Source: Saccharopolyspora_D taberi
Lineage (GTDB): Bacteria > Actinomycetota > Actinomycetes > Mycobacteriales > Pseudonocardiaceae
Assembly (NCBI RefSeq): GCF_039534165.1
Contig: NZ_BAAAUX010000003.1
Coordinates: forward strand, 124,001 to 188,000
Length of the DNA: 64,000 nt
Direction of reading: 5' to 3'
Shown: piece by piece, positions 33,782 to 42,207 of the stretch
Layout: the number at the start of each line of letters is the position of its first letter
Numbering within the stretch: position 1 is the first letter of the stretch
Made by a program: the position numbers and the translations under genes
Notes under the pieces: generated by a model
What the model was told of the DNA's origin: nothing
The model's database searches: none
What the model saw: the letters and a program-made list of their open reading frames with translations, nothing else

Positions 33782-34519
33782 TCAGCTGTCGCACGCTGCG
33801 TGTGAAATGGCGTTGCGGGTGTTGTGGACGACGTCGACCTCGTTGCGTTCGGGATAGAAGTCCAGCGCAGCGGTGCCTGGTGGCCAAGGTGCGCCGGGCG
33901 GGTCCAGGCTGGTGATCAAGCCAGCTGGGACGGCGAATGCCGGGCGGCGCTCCAGATCACCCTGAAAGCCGAAATCGTACGACAGGCTGAAGACCCGGCA
34001 TGGGCCCGTGATCCGGTCAACCATTGAGTCGCCGGAGAATTCGGATCCATCCGGGCGGGAGATCTTTTCGACGGTGATCTCGGTGTAGCCGTCGGAGTCC
34101 GAGTAAGGAAGCGGGGGCCACGTGCAGGAAGCGAACGCGACCACGGAGTCCGATTCGGTTGTTTTCTGCGTCTGGGCGTCCAGGCGGTGGATGGCTTCGC
34201 ATTGCGCTACGCGGTCCGCGGCGATCTGCTCGGGGGACGGTGACCGTGGAGCAGGCGAGGACAGGTGGTCGGTGCGTTCTCCGGGCGACTGGAGAACGAC
34301 TGCCAGGATTCCTACGGCGGCACCTAGCCCGACGACGCTGCTGAGCAGCACGAGGATCTTCATGGGCGATCTCGTACGATCGGCGCTGGTGGCCTGCGGT
34401 GATGTCAGCTGAGTGACGTGCACTCCTCCATGAATGACGCCCGCCTGTACGACGTTTCCCGGAGCATCATCGACCTGGTTGCGCACGGCTCTGTCGTGTT
34501 GTGAGTGCTCAGCAGTCAT
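33782..34519 (-). CDS. Membrane protein with N-terminal RHIM/amyloid-like motif
   Basis: A 245-residue protein. Residues 22-35 (NVVQAGVIHGGVHV) match the short motif found at the N-terminus of many actinobacterial signalling proteins, which resembles RHIM and bacterial amyloid signalling motifs. One membrane helix follows (about 54-76, ILVLLSSVVGLGAAVGILAVVL). A Pro/Ser linker and an extracytoplasmic domain with four cysteines (CEAIHRL; SCTWPP; CRVFSLSY; ACDS) complete it. The ATG at 34519 is chosen because it keeps the motif; an ATG just before the helix is an alternative. No neighbour shares a promoter. The downstream domain is not recognised. Confidence 0.65.
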   Translation of the reverse strand: MTAEHSQHDRAVRNQVDDAPGNVVQAGVIHGGVHVTQLTSPQATSADRTRSPMKILVLLSSVVGLGAAVGILAVVLQSPGERTDHLSSPAPRSPSPEQIAADRVAQCEAIHRLDAQTQKTTESDSVVAFASCTWPPLPYSDSDGYTEITVEKISRPDGSEFSGDSMVDRITGPCRVFSLSYDFGFQGDLERRPAFAVPAGLITSLDPPGAPWPPGTAALDFYPERNEVDVVHNTRNAISHAACDS

Positions 34520-35139
34520 CGTCCTGACCTGTCGAGGAGGCAGATTGCCTGCGGGCAGCTGAGAGGAGCGGCCGGGTCCTGGCGCCCTCTGCTCTGTCGG
34601 GCCACACGATAGACGTGGCGTAGCCAATCTGTGGCCCATATCGGAAAGCGACTCCAGCCGCCCGAGCCCGGCCTGGTGCCGGGGCAGCCGCATCGGCGCG
34701 GGGCTGTCCGGGTAAGATCGCGAATGGCTTCGCGGCCGGATCGGCCGATGGTGTTCGAGCACGGGCGGAGCCGGCCAGCGGGTTGCTTGTTCGAATGCGG
34801 AGACGGCATCGGTTCTCGATGTCTTTCCGCCGCGCCCGATGCCGATCAACCACCGACGTCACCTGTTCGGGTGAGGAAGTGTCGGGTGCGTCTGGTTCAG
34901 GTAACGAATCCGGATCGTGCCCCGATCTCCAGTGGTGCTCGGCAGCCTTCCGCCGCACCGTTGTTCTCGGATGTCTGTGCAGGTCAGCGCCGGTCCGGTG
35001 GGGGAGATCACCGGCCTGCGGCGGTTCGGCGGGGAACGAGATGAACTCGTGACACGTTTTGGCACAACGGGAACGCCACCAGCTCCGTCCCAGGAGTAGT
35101 GGAGTTCGCAGGGGACTGAACAGAACGGGGGAAGCACGA
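34520..35139. other. 620-nt stretch without a supportable gene
   Basis: Stop-free frames exist on both strands but none has a ribosome site, recognisable domain or actinobacterial third-position GC pattern. The stretch is more AT-rich than the core genome and probably holds the promoters of the flanking divergent genes plus decayed sequence. Confidence 0.5.
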
Positions 35140-35334
35140 ATGTCCGCTCCAGGGATCGGCAAGGAACCACACCTCTCGCTGCCGGATTTCTCGGCCGTCA
35201 CCCGGCTGCCGAAGCCGGTCAAAGCACTCGTCTATCTGGTCCTGCTGGCAGTGCTGACGGTGGCCGCGCTCGGCGCGCTGGCGGCCACCATCGTGATCAT
35301 CGGTCAGCTCACAGGCGCCTTCAGCCTGTTCTGA
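35140..35334 (+). CDS. Small single-helix membrane protein (64 aa)
   Basis: The product has a soluble head (GIGKEPHLSLPDFSAVTRLPKPV) and one long hydrophobic helix (ALVYLVLLAVLTVAALGALAATIVIIG). GGGGGAAG lies 6 nt before the ATG. No family is recognised. It sits between the RHIM-like gene and the CAT-anticodon tRNA. Confidence 0.65.
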   Translation: MSAPGIGKEPHLSLPDFSAVTRLPKPVKALVYLVLLAVLTVAALGALAATIVIIGQLTGAFSLF

Positions 35335-35464
35335 CCGCAACGCGACCGGCCGGCGCTCCGCACGGGGGCGCCGGCCGTCTGCTGTCCGAAGATCGCCCCG
35401 CGGCCCCACGCACGCCCCGGGCTCGCTACGATCGCCGCGACGGCGCGTGTCGCGCCGACCACCC

Positions 35465-35542
35465 GGGGCAGTAGCTCAGCAGGTCAGAGCAGCGGACTCA
35501 TAATCCGTCAGGTCGTGGGTTCAAATCCCACCTGCCCCACCA
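35465..35542 (+). tRNA. tRNA with CAT anticodon (Met or Ile2)
   Basis: Acceptor arms GGGGCAG / CTGCCCC, D-arm GCTC-AGCAGGTCA-GAGC, anticodon CAT at 35499-35501 in loop CTCATAA, T-arm GTGGGTTCAAATCCCAC, and an encoded CCA at 35540-35542. The anticodon stem lacks the three G-C pairs of initiator tRNA, so this is elongator tRNA-Met or tRNA-Ile2, in which lysidine modification would change the decoding. Sequence alone does not decide between them. Confidence 0.93.
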
Positions 35543-35678
35543 GCAGTGCCTGGCCAACAAGGACGCCGGCGGGGTAGATCAACTCCACACCTTTCCACGC
35601 CCAGTTCGTCGAACCGTTCAACCTGATCAAGCGTGTCCGTCGAAGGAACACGGGGTCAGGTGAGGCGGGTGAGTTGGC

Positions 35679-35703
35679 CCGCCGCCAGCTGATCTGGCGG
35701 CGG
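35679..35703. terminator. Hairpin upstream of the MrcB_N-nuclease gene
   Basis: A perfect 10-bp stem CCGCCGCCAG / CTGGCGGCGG with a 5-nt loop lies in the 266-nt space between the tRNA and the nuclease gene. No T-run follows. The remainder of this space holds nothing else I can identify. Confidence 0.45.
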
Positions 35704-35808
35704 TCGCGTGGTACTGATGTCGGTCCGCCCCGCTACGGTGGCGGCTTGCGGGCTAGCGCGGCATGAAAGTGTCGCCGGTGAATCTTGGGGTATGGGGGCT
35801 GAGCGCTG

Positions 35809-36873
35809 GTGAACTTGCGGGATCTGCTCGGCAGAGTCACGCGTACCTACGTTCGCGAAGAGGGGCAGCAAAGTCACGCGGCGAGGTTGCTCCGCGGTGC
35901 CGGTACGGTCGTCGATGGTTATGTGCCCGTCGGGTACCTGGTCAAGGGCAGCAGCGGGCAGAGCACGCCAGCCTTCGTGCCGTGGATCGCGGTGTTCGAC
36001 CCGGACCACACAACCTCCGCGATGCACGGAATTTACGTCGTTTACCTATTCGCAGCGGATATGCGAACTATCTTCCTGGCGCTGTTATGCGGGTCGGAGG
36101 AAACACGTAAGGAGTTCAGGGGACGAGCCCTCGACATCCTCGCAGACCGCGCCGAAGCCATCCGGGACGCTCTAGGGGCCGAGGTGCGAGAAGGGCTCGA
36201 AGATCGGATTCGATTAGGCGCTCCGTCACGTGTGCAACGCCCGAAATACTACGAGGCAGGCACGATCGTTGCCAAGCGCTACGACGCGGAAGACCTGCCC
36301 ACTGACACCGAGCTCGCTGACGACTTGCTGCGTCACCTGCACCTTTATGAACTTGCCGTTGACCGGTATCGGCAACTCGCATTAGTCCGACCAGATGTGG
36401 TCGTCGGCGCAGAATCAGATATCCAGCCGGAAGTGATGGGCGAGTTCAAACCCAAGGACGACGCCGACTACGAACAGATCATCAAGGCCAGGAAGATCAA
36501 GAAGAGCCGCAAGCACGAAACGCTGCTCAAGAAGTTCAACGACCACCTCCGCGCCTGCGGATTCGCGACCGGGAGCCCGCACCCGCGTGACCTCGTCGCC
36601 GAGCGCGACGGTCAGAGCTGGCTTGTGGAGGCCAAGGTCCTCCAGCGCGGCAACGGCGTCCAAGCCACACGCGACGCGCTGTCCCAGCTCATTTGGTACA
36701 GGTACTGCCACTATTCAGAGCCGCGTGCGGTCCGCATGTTGGCCTTGTTCAACGAACCGGTCGGTGACCTCTGCCTCGAGATTCTTCAAGAGGTCAACAT
36801 CGAGGGCGTCTGGCCAGACCGTCACCGCTGGACGGGCACACCTGGGGCCATCGCCGCCGGCCTTTGCGACTGA
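35809..36873 (+). CDS. MrcB_N-domain / PD-(D/E)XK nuclease fusion (candidate defence gene)
   Basis: A 354-residue protein. Residues ~1-150 form an MrcB_N (DUF3578) domain, with PWIAVFDPDHTTSAMHGIYVVYLF as core; this is the DNA-sensing head seen in McrB-related type IV restriction proteins. A charged linker with IIKARKIKKSRKHETLLKKF follows. The C-terminal domain has D261 ... E274-A-K276 (RDLVAE ... WLVEAKVLQ), then SQLIWYRYCHY, the PD-(D/E)XK plus QxxxY pattern of restriction-type nucleases. There is no AAA GTPase partner next to it. Codon use is less GC-rich than the core genes, and the gene lies directly after a tRNA, suggesting acquisition. The role as a modification-dependent nuclease is inference. 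Confidence 0.82.
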   Translation: MNLRDLLGRVTRTYVREEGQQSHAARLLRGAGTVVDGYVPVGYLVKGSSGQSTPAFVPWIAVFDPDHTTSAMHGIYVVYLFAADMRTIFLALLCGSEETRKEFRGRALDILADRAEAIRDALGAEVREGLEDRIRLGAPSRVQRPKYYEAGTIVAKRYDAEDLPTDTELADDLLRHLHLYELAVDRYRQLALVRPDVVVGAESDIQPEVMGEFKPKDDADYEQIIKARKIKKSRKHETLLKKFNDHLRACGFATGSPHPRDLVAERDGQSWLVEAKVLQRGNGVQATRDALSQLIWYRYCHYSEPRAVRMLALFNEPVGDLCLEILQEVNIEGVWPDRHRWTGTPGAIAAGLCD

Positions 36874-37002
36874 CCGATCGAGTCGATAGCAGTTCCGCCG
36901 AAGCACCGTTCAGAGAGTGGAGCCCGTAACGGTCTTGCCTGTCGATCCCGACCCGCCCCGTTCGACGCAGTGGTGAAGACATCGCGAGCGAAGGGGAAGC
37001 CC

Positions 37003-37629
37003 ATGCGCAAGTTGTTGGTGACCGCGTTCCTGTCGTTGGACGGGGTCGTGCAGGCGCCGGGTGGCGCTGACGAGGATCGGGACGGCGGGTTCGCGTGCGG
37101 CGGCTGGGCGGTGCCGCACTTCGACGAGCAGCTGATCCGGCGGATGGCCGATCTGACCGAACAGGCCGAGGTGCTGCTGCTCGGGCGGAAGACCTACGAG
37201 ATCTTCGCCGAGGCGTGGCCGTTGGCCGCTGCTGATGATCCGATCGGGGCGAAGCTCAACAGCATGCCCAAGCGGGTCGCCTCGCGGACGCTGAAGAGCG
37301 TTTCGTGGCAGAACTCCGCCTTGCTCGCCGGCGATGTCGTGGAGGCCGTTCGCGCGCTGAAGCGGGACGGCGGTGGGGAGATCCAGGTCCACGGCAGCGG
37401 GCAGCTGGTGCAGACGCTGCTTCGGCACGATCTCGTCGACGAGTTCCACCTGCTCTTCTTCCCGGTGCTCGTCGGGTCCGGCAAGCGGCTCTTCGCCGGT
37501 GGGACCGTCCCGGCCGGGCTCCGGCTCGTCGAGTCGGAGACGTCGGCCACCGGTGTGCTGATCGGTCGGTACGCGCGGCACGGCGATCTCGAACTCGGCT
37601 CCATGGGGCCGGAAACGGGGAACTGGTAG
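37003..37629 (+). CDS. Dihydrofolate reductase-family (RibD C-terminal-like) protein
   Basis: A 208-residue NADPH-type reductase-fold protein. It begins MRKLLVTAFLSLDGVVQAPGG and carries LLLGRKTYEIFAEAWP and IQVHGSGQLVQTLLRHDLVDEFHLLFFPV. These are hallmarks of the RibD-C/YyaP-like branch, not of true folate reductase. The substrate is unknown. GGGGAAG lies 5 nt before the ATG. It returns to core-like base composition after the accessory stretch. Confidence 0.9.
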   Translation: MRKLLVTAFLSLDGVVQAPGGADEDRDGGFACGGWAVPHFDEQLIRRMADLTEQAEVLLLGRKTYEIFAEAWPLAAADDPIGAKLNSMPKRVASRTLKSVSWQNSALLAGDVVEAVRALKRDGGGEIQVHGSGQLVQTLLRHDLVDEFHLLFFPVLVGSGKRLFAGGTVPAGLRLVESETSATGVLIGRYARHGDLELGSMGPETGNW

Positions 37630-37742
37630 GCAATTCCGTTTCCGAACAGATATCTCGTTTCGCATCCCACCGCTCCCCGGCCTGGCACCCTGAGTAGCAC
37701 GGGAGTTACCCGCTGCACGTGACCGGAGGGGTGGTGCGTCGC

Positions 37743-39647
37743 ATGGCAGGTGATGCCGACTTATTCGGGCCGCGGGGTCGGCCGCAGGATCCCGGGCGCC
37801 TGCAAGGGCGTTCCGGGGTCGAGGGACTGGTGCGGGAGTGCGTGCTGCGCCCCAAGCACCACCCCGACCGGGATCTTCCGGTGGTCGTGCTGTTCGGTCC
37901 GCGCGGCAGCGGCAAGACCGCCCTGCTCGGCACCATCGAGAACCGGTGCGGGCAGGCCGTTCCCAACGCGCGGATCGATCTGGACAACAAACCCAGCGGT
38001 TCCGCGCGGGCCGCGGTGACCCGGCTGGCTTTCGACCTGAGCCGCAAGTACGAGAACTTCGGCCGCATCCACTTCCGCAGGCTGATGCTTTGCCTGCTGG
38101 TCGTCGGTGCGCAGCTCAACGAGGAGAACCGGCGCAAGGCGCTGGCCGAGCTGCGCACCACCGTCGCCGAGGACACCGCCATCGACGACCGCACCCGCAA
38201 CGCGGTGAACGACGTCGTCGCCAACGCGGCCGAGGCCGGGCTGCTGCCACCCTGGTCGAGCGTGGCCGCGGATCTCCTGCTGCGGGGCGCTGATTCGCTG
38301 CGCTGGCGCCGGAGGCTGCGGCTCGGATCGGGAATCGGCTGGCCGGTCGAGGGAAAACCGGTCGACCTCGGTGACATGTGGGTCGACATCGGCGTCGCCG
38401 ACTCCGGGGTGGTCGACGAGGTGTTCTGCGCCGCCTTCCTCGCCGATCTCCGCGAGGCGTACCGGAAGCGCCGTTCCGCGCGGAGCCGGGCGAACTGCGT
38501 GGTGCTGCTGGACAACATCGACTCCGAAGGGGGCCGCCAGCTCCTCGACATCCTGCTCGACGTGCGCCAGCGCGGCGAACAGGGATCGCACCCGCTGCTG
38601 CTGGTGTGCACAAGCAGGCAGTGGGACCGCCGGTGGGGCCGGCAGGGCGTCGACGCGCACACCCCGGAACAGGCCGGGCTGGCCGCGTGGGAGAGCCTCC
38701 GCCGGATCGGCACCGGCCGGGATTCCTGGTGGTACCCGGTGGAACTGCGCGACTTCACCGCGTCCGAGGTCGCCGTCATCGGCCGGTTCGCCACCGAAGC
38801 CGCCCCGTCGCCCTTCGTGCACGCGCTGACCGGCGGGCACCCTTGGGGCACCAGGGAAGTCTGCGCTGCCCTCGGCGAACAGCCGACAGAGCCCGAGATG
38901 CGCCTGGTGTTCGAGCGGCGGGACGACGACGGCGCCGCGCTGGCCGTGCGGGCGCGGGAATACCTGTTGCAGGACTTCAACATCACGCAGCGCCGCACCC
39001 TCGCGGTGTTCGCCGCGGCCCCCGACCTCGAGCTGGCAACGAGATCCGCCGTCCGCGCGGCCGGAACCGACGACGGCATCGGCCCGCTGCGCGAGGTGCG
39101 CAGCCGGCTGTGGTCCGGCACTGATGACGACAACCGGCTGTCGCTGCACCCCTGGTTGCGCCGCCTGCTGCTGCACGAGCTGGCATCGCGCGCCGAGGAC
39201 GACGAGGAGAGCTGGCAGGTCGTCCACGCACGGCACCGGGATCACCACCGCGACCAGGGCAACACCGCCCAGTCGCTCTACCACGCGCTGGCGCTGGAGG
39301 ACCTGGGCGCGGTCGTCGACGACCTCCGGACGCGGTTCGAGCGCATCCACGCCGAGAACGACGTCCGCCCGTGGGTGCAGCGGCTGGACCTGATCACCTC
39401 CGCGCCCAACCGGATTTCCGGCGACCGCGCGCCGCGGGACCGGGTCGAGGAACTGGTGCTGGGCACCGTTTCCCCGCAGGACGCCAACCTCGGGCGGCTC
39501 GTCGCCGCCAAGTGGCTGCTGTCCGATCCGCTCGGCGACCCGGGCCGGTCGCTGCACAACGTCGTCCGCATCGGCTTCGAGCGCCTGGCCCAGCAAGCCG
39601 AGGCCGGGTTCGTGGTGCTGCTCGCCGAAGCCGAGAAGTACGCGTGA
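37743..39647 (+). CDS. P-loop NTPase of unknown function (operon with a binding protein)
   Basis: A 634-residue cytoplasmic protein with Walker A GPRGSGKTA (about residues 52-60) and Walker B CVVLLDNID (about 252-260). A winged-helix or helical C-terminal half contains HPWLRRLLLHELASR. The layout resembles STAND/AAA signalling ATPases (VLLVCTSRQWDRRW sensor region), but there is no TIR, caspase, nuclease or repeat domain. No signal peptide or helix is present. It is followed after 15 nt by a membrane-anchored periplasmic-binding-like protein. The ATG at 37743 is used; a GTG at 37734 lies closer to the GGAGGGG. Confidence 0.75.
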   Translation: MAGDADLFGPRGRPQDPGRLQGRSGVEGLVRECVLRPKHHPDRDLPVVVLFGPRGSGKTALLGTIENRCGQAVPNARIDLDNKPSGSARAAVTRLAFDLSRKYENFGRIHFRRLMLCLLVVGAQLNEENRRKALAELRTTVAEDTAIDDRTRNAVNDVVANAAEAGLLPPWSSVAADLLLRGADSLRWRRRLRLGSGIGWPVEGKPVDLGDMWVDIGVADSGVVDEVFCAAFLADLREAYRKRRSARSRANCVVLLDNIDSEGGRQLLDILLDVRQRGEQGSHPLLLVCTSRQWDRRWGRQGVDAHTPEQAGLAAWESLRRIGTGRDSWWYPVELRDFTASEVAVIGRFATEAAPSPFVHALTGGHPWGTREVCAALGEQPTEPEMRLVFERRDDDGAALAVRAREYLLQDFNITQRRTLAVFAAAPDLELATRSAVRAAGTDDGIGPLREVRSRLWSGTDDDNRLSLHPWLRRLLLHELASRAEDDEESWQVVHARHRDHHRDQGNTAQSLYHALALEDLGAVVDDLRTRFERIHAENDVRPWVQRLDLITSAPNRISGDRAPRDRVEELVLGTVSPQDANLGRLVAAKWLLSDPLGDPGRSLHNVVRIGFERLAQQAEAGFVVLLAEAEKYA

Positions 39648-39662
39648 GAACTGGGGGAGAAC

Positions 39663-41147
39663 ATGGTCGAGTTCGTGCCGAAGTCGTGGTGGCAGCGCAA
39701 CCGCGCGCGGGTGCTGGCCGCCGCGGTCGCCCTGGTGCTGGTGGCCTCCGCCGGTGTCGTGGTGGCGTGGTGGACGGGCCGGTGCGCCAACGGGGTCAGC
39801 CGGATCGGGGACGAATGCATCGGCGTCACCGACGGTTCCTACGCCTTCGACGATGAACTGGCCGAGGTGACGCGCAAGATCAAGGCGGAGAACGACTGGG
39901 TGCTCCAGCAGCCCCGGCCGCACGTCAGCATCGTCTACCTCGCGCCGATGACGCTGACCGAAGGGGACACCATCACGATGGCCTCGACCCGGAACGGCCT
40001 GGAAGGTGCCTACCTGTCGCAGCGGCGGGCCAACCGGACCGCGGGCTGGCACGGCGACTCCCCGCTGATCCGGATCCTGCTGGCCAACCCCGGAAGCCAG
40101 TTCAAGCAGTGGGAGCCGGTGACCCGCCAGATCGTGGGCATGCGCGACTCCGGCAGCGAGCCGGTGGTCGCGGTCGCCGGGCTCGGGCAGAGCCACGAGG
40201 GCACCGCCAACGCGATCACGGCGCTGACCAGGAGCCGGATGCCGATGGTCGGGGCCACCGTCACCGCCGACGGCTTCACCGACCGCATCGACGGCGGGCG
40301 CAGCTGGATGATCCGGGTCGCGCCGCCCAACAGCGCACAGGTCCGAGCCGTGGTGGACCGCCTGGCCGACACCCGCAGCGCGATGCTGGTGCAGGACGAC
40401 AACCAGTCCGACGTCTTCGCCCGCAACCTCAACGAGAACTTCAGCCGGGAGTACCCGCGGGACGGCCGGGAACTGCTGCAACCGCAGATCTACGACTCCT
40501 CGCTGGACACCGCGAACAGCTTCTCCACCATCGTCACCAACATCTGCGTCGCCCAGCCGGACGCGATCTTCTTCTCCGGCCGGTTCGGCGACCTGAAGGA
40601 CCTGCTCGCCGCGCTCAACGCCCGCATCTGCGGCAAGCGCAACCTGCGGGTGGTGACGCTGGACAGCCTGGTCAACATCGCGGGCATCGACAAGATCAAG
40701 GAGCAGCTGTCGAACATGAGGCTGGAGTACACGCAACTCGCCGCGCCGAAGGCGTGGGACGGCCGCGACCAGTACTTCTCCACCAGCGCCACCAACGACT
40801 TCCGCAACCTCCTGGCAAGCGAGTTCTACCGGCAGCCCGGCGACGAGGAGGCGGCGATCATGTCCTACGACGCCGTGGGCGTGGCGGCGACGGCGATCCG
40901 TCGGGCCGCCGAGAACGCCACGCAGAACCCGGCGCCGCCGGTGACGTCCGACGCGGTGTTCCAGCAGTTCTACGCGATGAACGGCGCGTCGGTCGTGCCC
41001 GGAGCGAGCGGCTGGATCTCGCTTAACGAGCGGGGCGATCCGCAGCAGAAGGCGCTGTCGTTCTTCACGCTGACCGGCAACGGGTTCGCGCCGGGATCCC
41101 CGGAAGTGGTCTCGGACACCGGTCTGCCGCTCGATCCGGGTCTCTGA
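39663..41147 (+). CDS. Membrane-anchored type 1 periplasmic-binding-like protein
   Basis: A 494-residue protein with one N-terminal helix (17-37) and a long extracytoplasmic domain of the Leu/Ile/Val-receptor type. Features include VSIVYLAPMTL, GMRDSGSEPVVAVAGLGQSHEG, PMVGATVTADGF, RVAPPNSAQVRAVVDRLAD, PDAIFFSGRFGDLKDLL and SYDAVGVAATAIRRAA. A Cys pair (RCANGVSRIGDECIG) follows the helix. It is not a lipoprotein, and there are no permease genes nearby, so it is more likely a sensor than a transporter subunit. GGGGGAG precedes the ATG, 15 nt after the NTPase gene, giving a clear two-gene operon. The ligand is unknown. Confidence 0.8.
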   Translation: MVEFVPKSWWQRNRARVLAAAVALVLVASAGVVVAWWTGRCANGVSRIGDECIGVTDGSYAFDDELAEVTRKIKAENDWVLQQPRPHVSIVYLAPMTLTEGDTITMASTRNGLEGAYLSQRRANRTAGWHGDSPLIRILLANPGSQFKQWEPVTRQIVGMRDSGSEPVVAVAGLGQSHEGTANAITALTRSRMPMVGATVTADGFTDRIDGGRSWMIRVAPPNSAQVRAVVDRLADTRSAMLVQDDNQSDVFARNLNENFSREYPRDGRELLQPQIYDSSLDTANSFSTIVTNICVAQPDAIFFSGRFGDLKDLLAALNARICGKRNLRVVTLDSLVNIAGIDKIKEQLSNMRLEYTQLAAPKAWDGRDQYFSTSATNDFRNLLASEFYRQPGDEEAAIMSYDAVGVAATAIRRAAENATQNPAPPVTSDAVFQQFYAMNGASVVPGASGWISLNERGDPQQKALSFFTLTGNGFAPGSPEVVSDTGLPLDPGL

Positions 41148-41160
41148 GCGGCGCTTACCC

Positions 41161-41186
41161 TGGACGTTTCCACTTCCGAACGTCCA
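41161..41186. promoter_or_regulatory. Inverted repeat in the add leader
   Basis: TGGACGTT ... AACGTCCA, perfect 8-bp arms 10 nt apart, ending just before the AGGAGGA ribosome site of the deaminase gene. It could be an operator or a hairpin that limits initiation; it also follows the binding-protein stop by 13 nt and might be its terminator. Confidence 0.45.
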
Positions 41187-41196
41187 GGAGGAATCT

Positions 41197-42180
41197 GTGC
41201 GTCCCGACGCGGGCCCGCTGCCGAAGGCCGAACTGCACCTGCACATCGAAGGCACCCTGGAGCCGGAGCTGGTGTTCGCGTGCGCCCGCCGCAACGGCGT
41301 GGAGCTGCCGTTCGCCGACGTGGAGCAGCTGCGCCGCGCCTACGTCTTCGACGACCTGCAGTCGTTCCTCGACCTGTACTACCTGGCGATGAACGTGCTG
41401 CGGACCGCGCAGGACTTCACCGACCTCGCCGACGCCTACCTCGCGCGGGCGCGCGAGCAGGGCGTGCGGCACGCGGAGATCTTCTTCGACCCGCAGGCGC
41501 ACGTCAGCCGGGGCGTGCCGCTGGAGGTCGTGCTCGACGGGCTGGAGGCGTCGCTGTCGACCTCCGCCGAGCGGTTCGGCATCTCCACCCGGCTGATCGC
41601 CTGCTTCCTGCGCGACCGCGGCGCGCGGGAGGCCATGACCACCTGGGAGGCGCTGGCCCCGCACGCGGCCCGGCTGCACGGCGTCGGTCTGGACTCGGCC
41701 GAGGTCGGCCACCCGCCGGAGGCGTTCGCCGAGGTCTTCGGCGCCGCCAGGGACGCGGGCCTGCACCTGGTCGCGCACGCGGGGGAGGAGGGCCCGCCGG
41801 ACTACGTCTGGCAGGCGATCGACGTCCTCGGCGTGGAGCGGGTCGACCACGGCATCCGCGCGGTGGAGGACCGCGCGCTGCTGGACCGGCTGGCCCGCGA
41901 CCGGACCCCGCTGACGGTGTGCCCGCTGTCGAACGTCCGGCTGCGCTGCGTGCCCGCGCTGTCCGAGCACCGGCTGCCGGAGCTGCTCGACGCCGGGCTG
42001 CTCGTGACGATCAACTCCGACGACCCGGCCTACTTCGGCGGCTACGTCGACGACAACTTCCAGGCGCTGCGGCGGGAACTCGGCCTCGGCGACGACGTGC
42101 TGCGGGAGCTTGCGGCGAACTCCTTCCGCGCGTCGTTCATCGACGAGGACGACCGCGCCCGCCTGTTGCGGGAGCTGTAG
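41197..42180 (+). CDS. add: Adenosine/adenine deaminase
   Basis: A 327-residue metal-dependent deaminase of purine salvage. Zinc ligands appear in KAELHLHIEGTLEPE, in LVAHAGEEG with its catalytic glutamate region, and in SDDPAYFGGY. The latter, with LTVCPLSNVRLRCVP, is closer to the adenine deaminase (Aah1-like) branch than to classical adenosine deaminase, so adenine is the likelier substrate. AGGAGGAATCT directly precedes the GTG start. Confidence 0.9.
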   Translation: MRPDAGPLPKAELHLHIEGTLEPELVFACARRNGVELPFADVEQLRRAYVFDDLQSFLDLYYLAMNVLRTAQDFTDLADAYLARAREQGVRHAEIFFDPQAHVSRGVPLEVVLDGLEASLSTSAERFGISTRLIACFLRDRGAREAMTTWEALAPHAARLHGVGLDSAEVGHPPEAFAEVFGAARDAGLHLVAHAGEEGPPDYVWQAIDVLGVERVDHGIRAVEDRALLDRLARDRTPLTVCPLSNVRLRCVPALSEHRLPELLDAGLLVTINSDDPAYFGGYVDDNFQALRRELGLGDDVLRELAANSFRASFIDEDDRARLLREL

Positions 42181-42195
42181 CCGGCCGCGGTCGGC

Positions 42196-42201
42196 TACCT
42201 T
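42196..42201 (+). promoter_or_regulatory. -10 element of the alpha/beta hydrolase gene
   Basis: TACCTT ends 6 nt before the ATG at 42208, without a ribosome-binding site, fitting a leaderless transcript. Confidence 0.45.
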
Positions 42202-42207
42202 GCCGTC

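Noticed and set aside
34516..34809. 97-codon minus-strand frame in the 620-nt gap
   Set aside because: Arg/Pro-rich composition without domain or ribosome site, overlapping the start region of the RHIM-like gene.
35543..35808. Possible phage attachment site after the CAT tRNA
   Set aside because: No second copy of the tRNA 3' end and no integrase gene in the window.
37761..41294. A very long minus-strand open frame (over 1100 codons) opposite the NTPase and binding-protein genes
   Set aside because: It is the typical mirror frame of GC-rich coding sequence: no domain, low-complexity Arg/Gly/Asp content, and it runs through two well-supported plus-strand genes.
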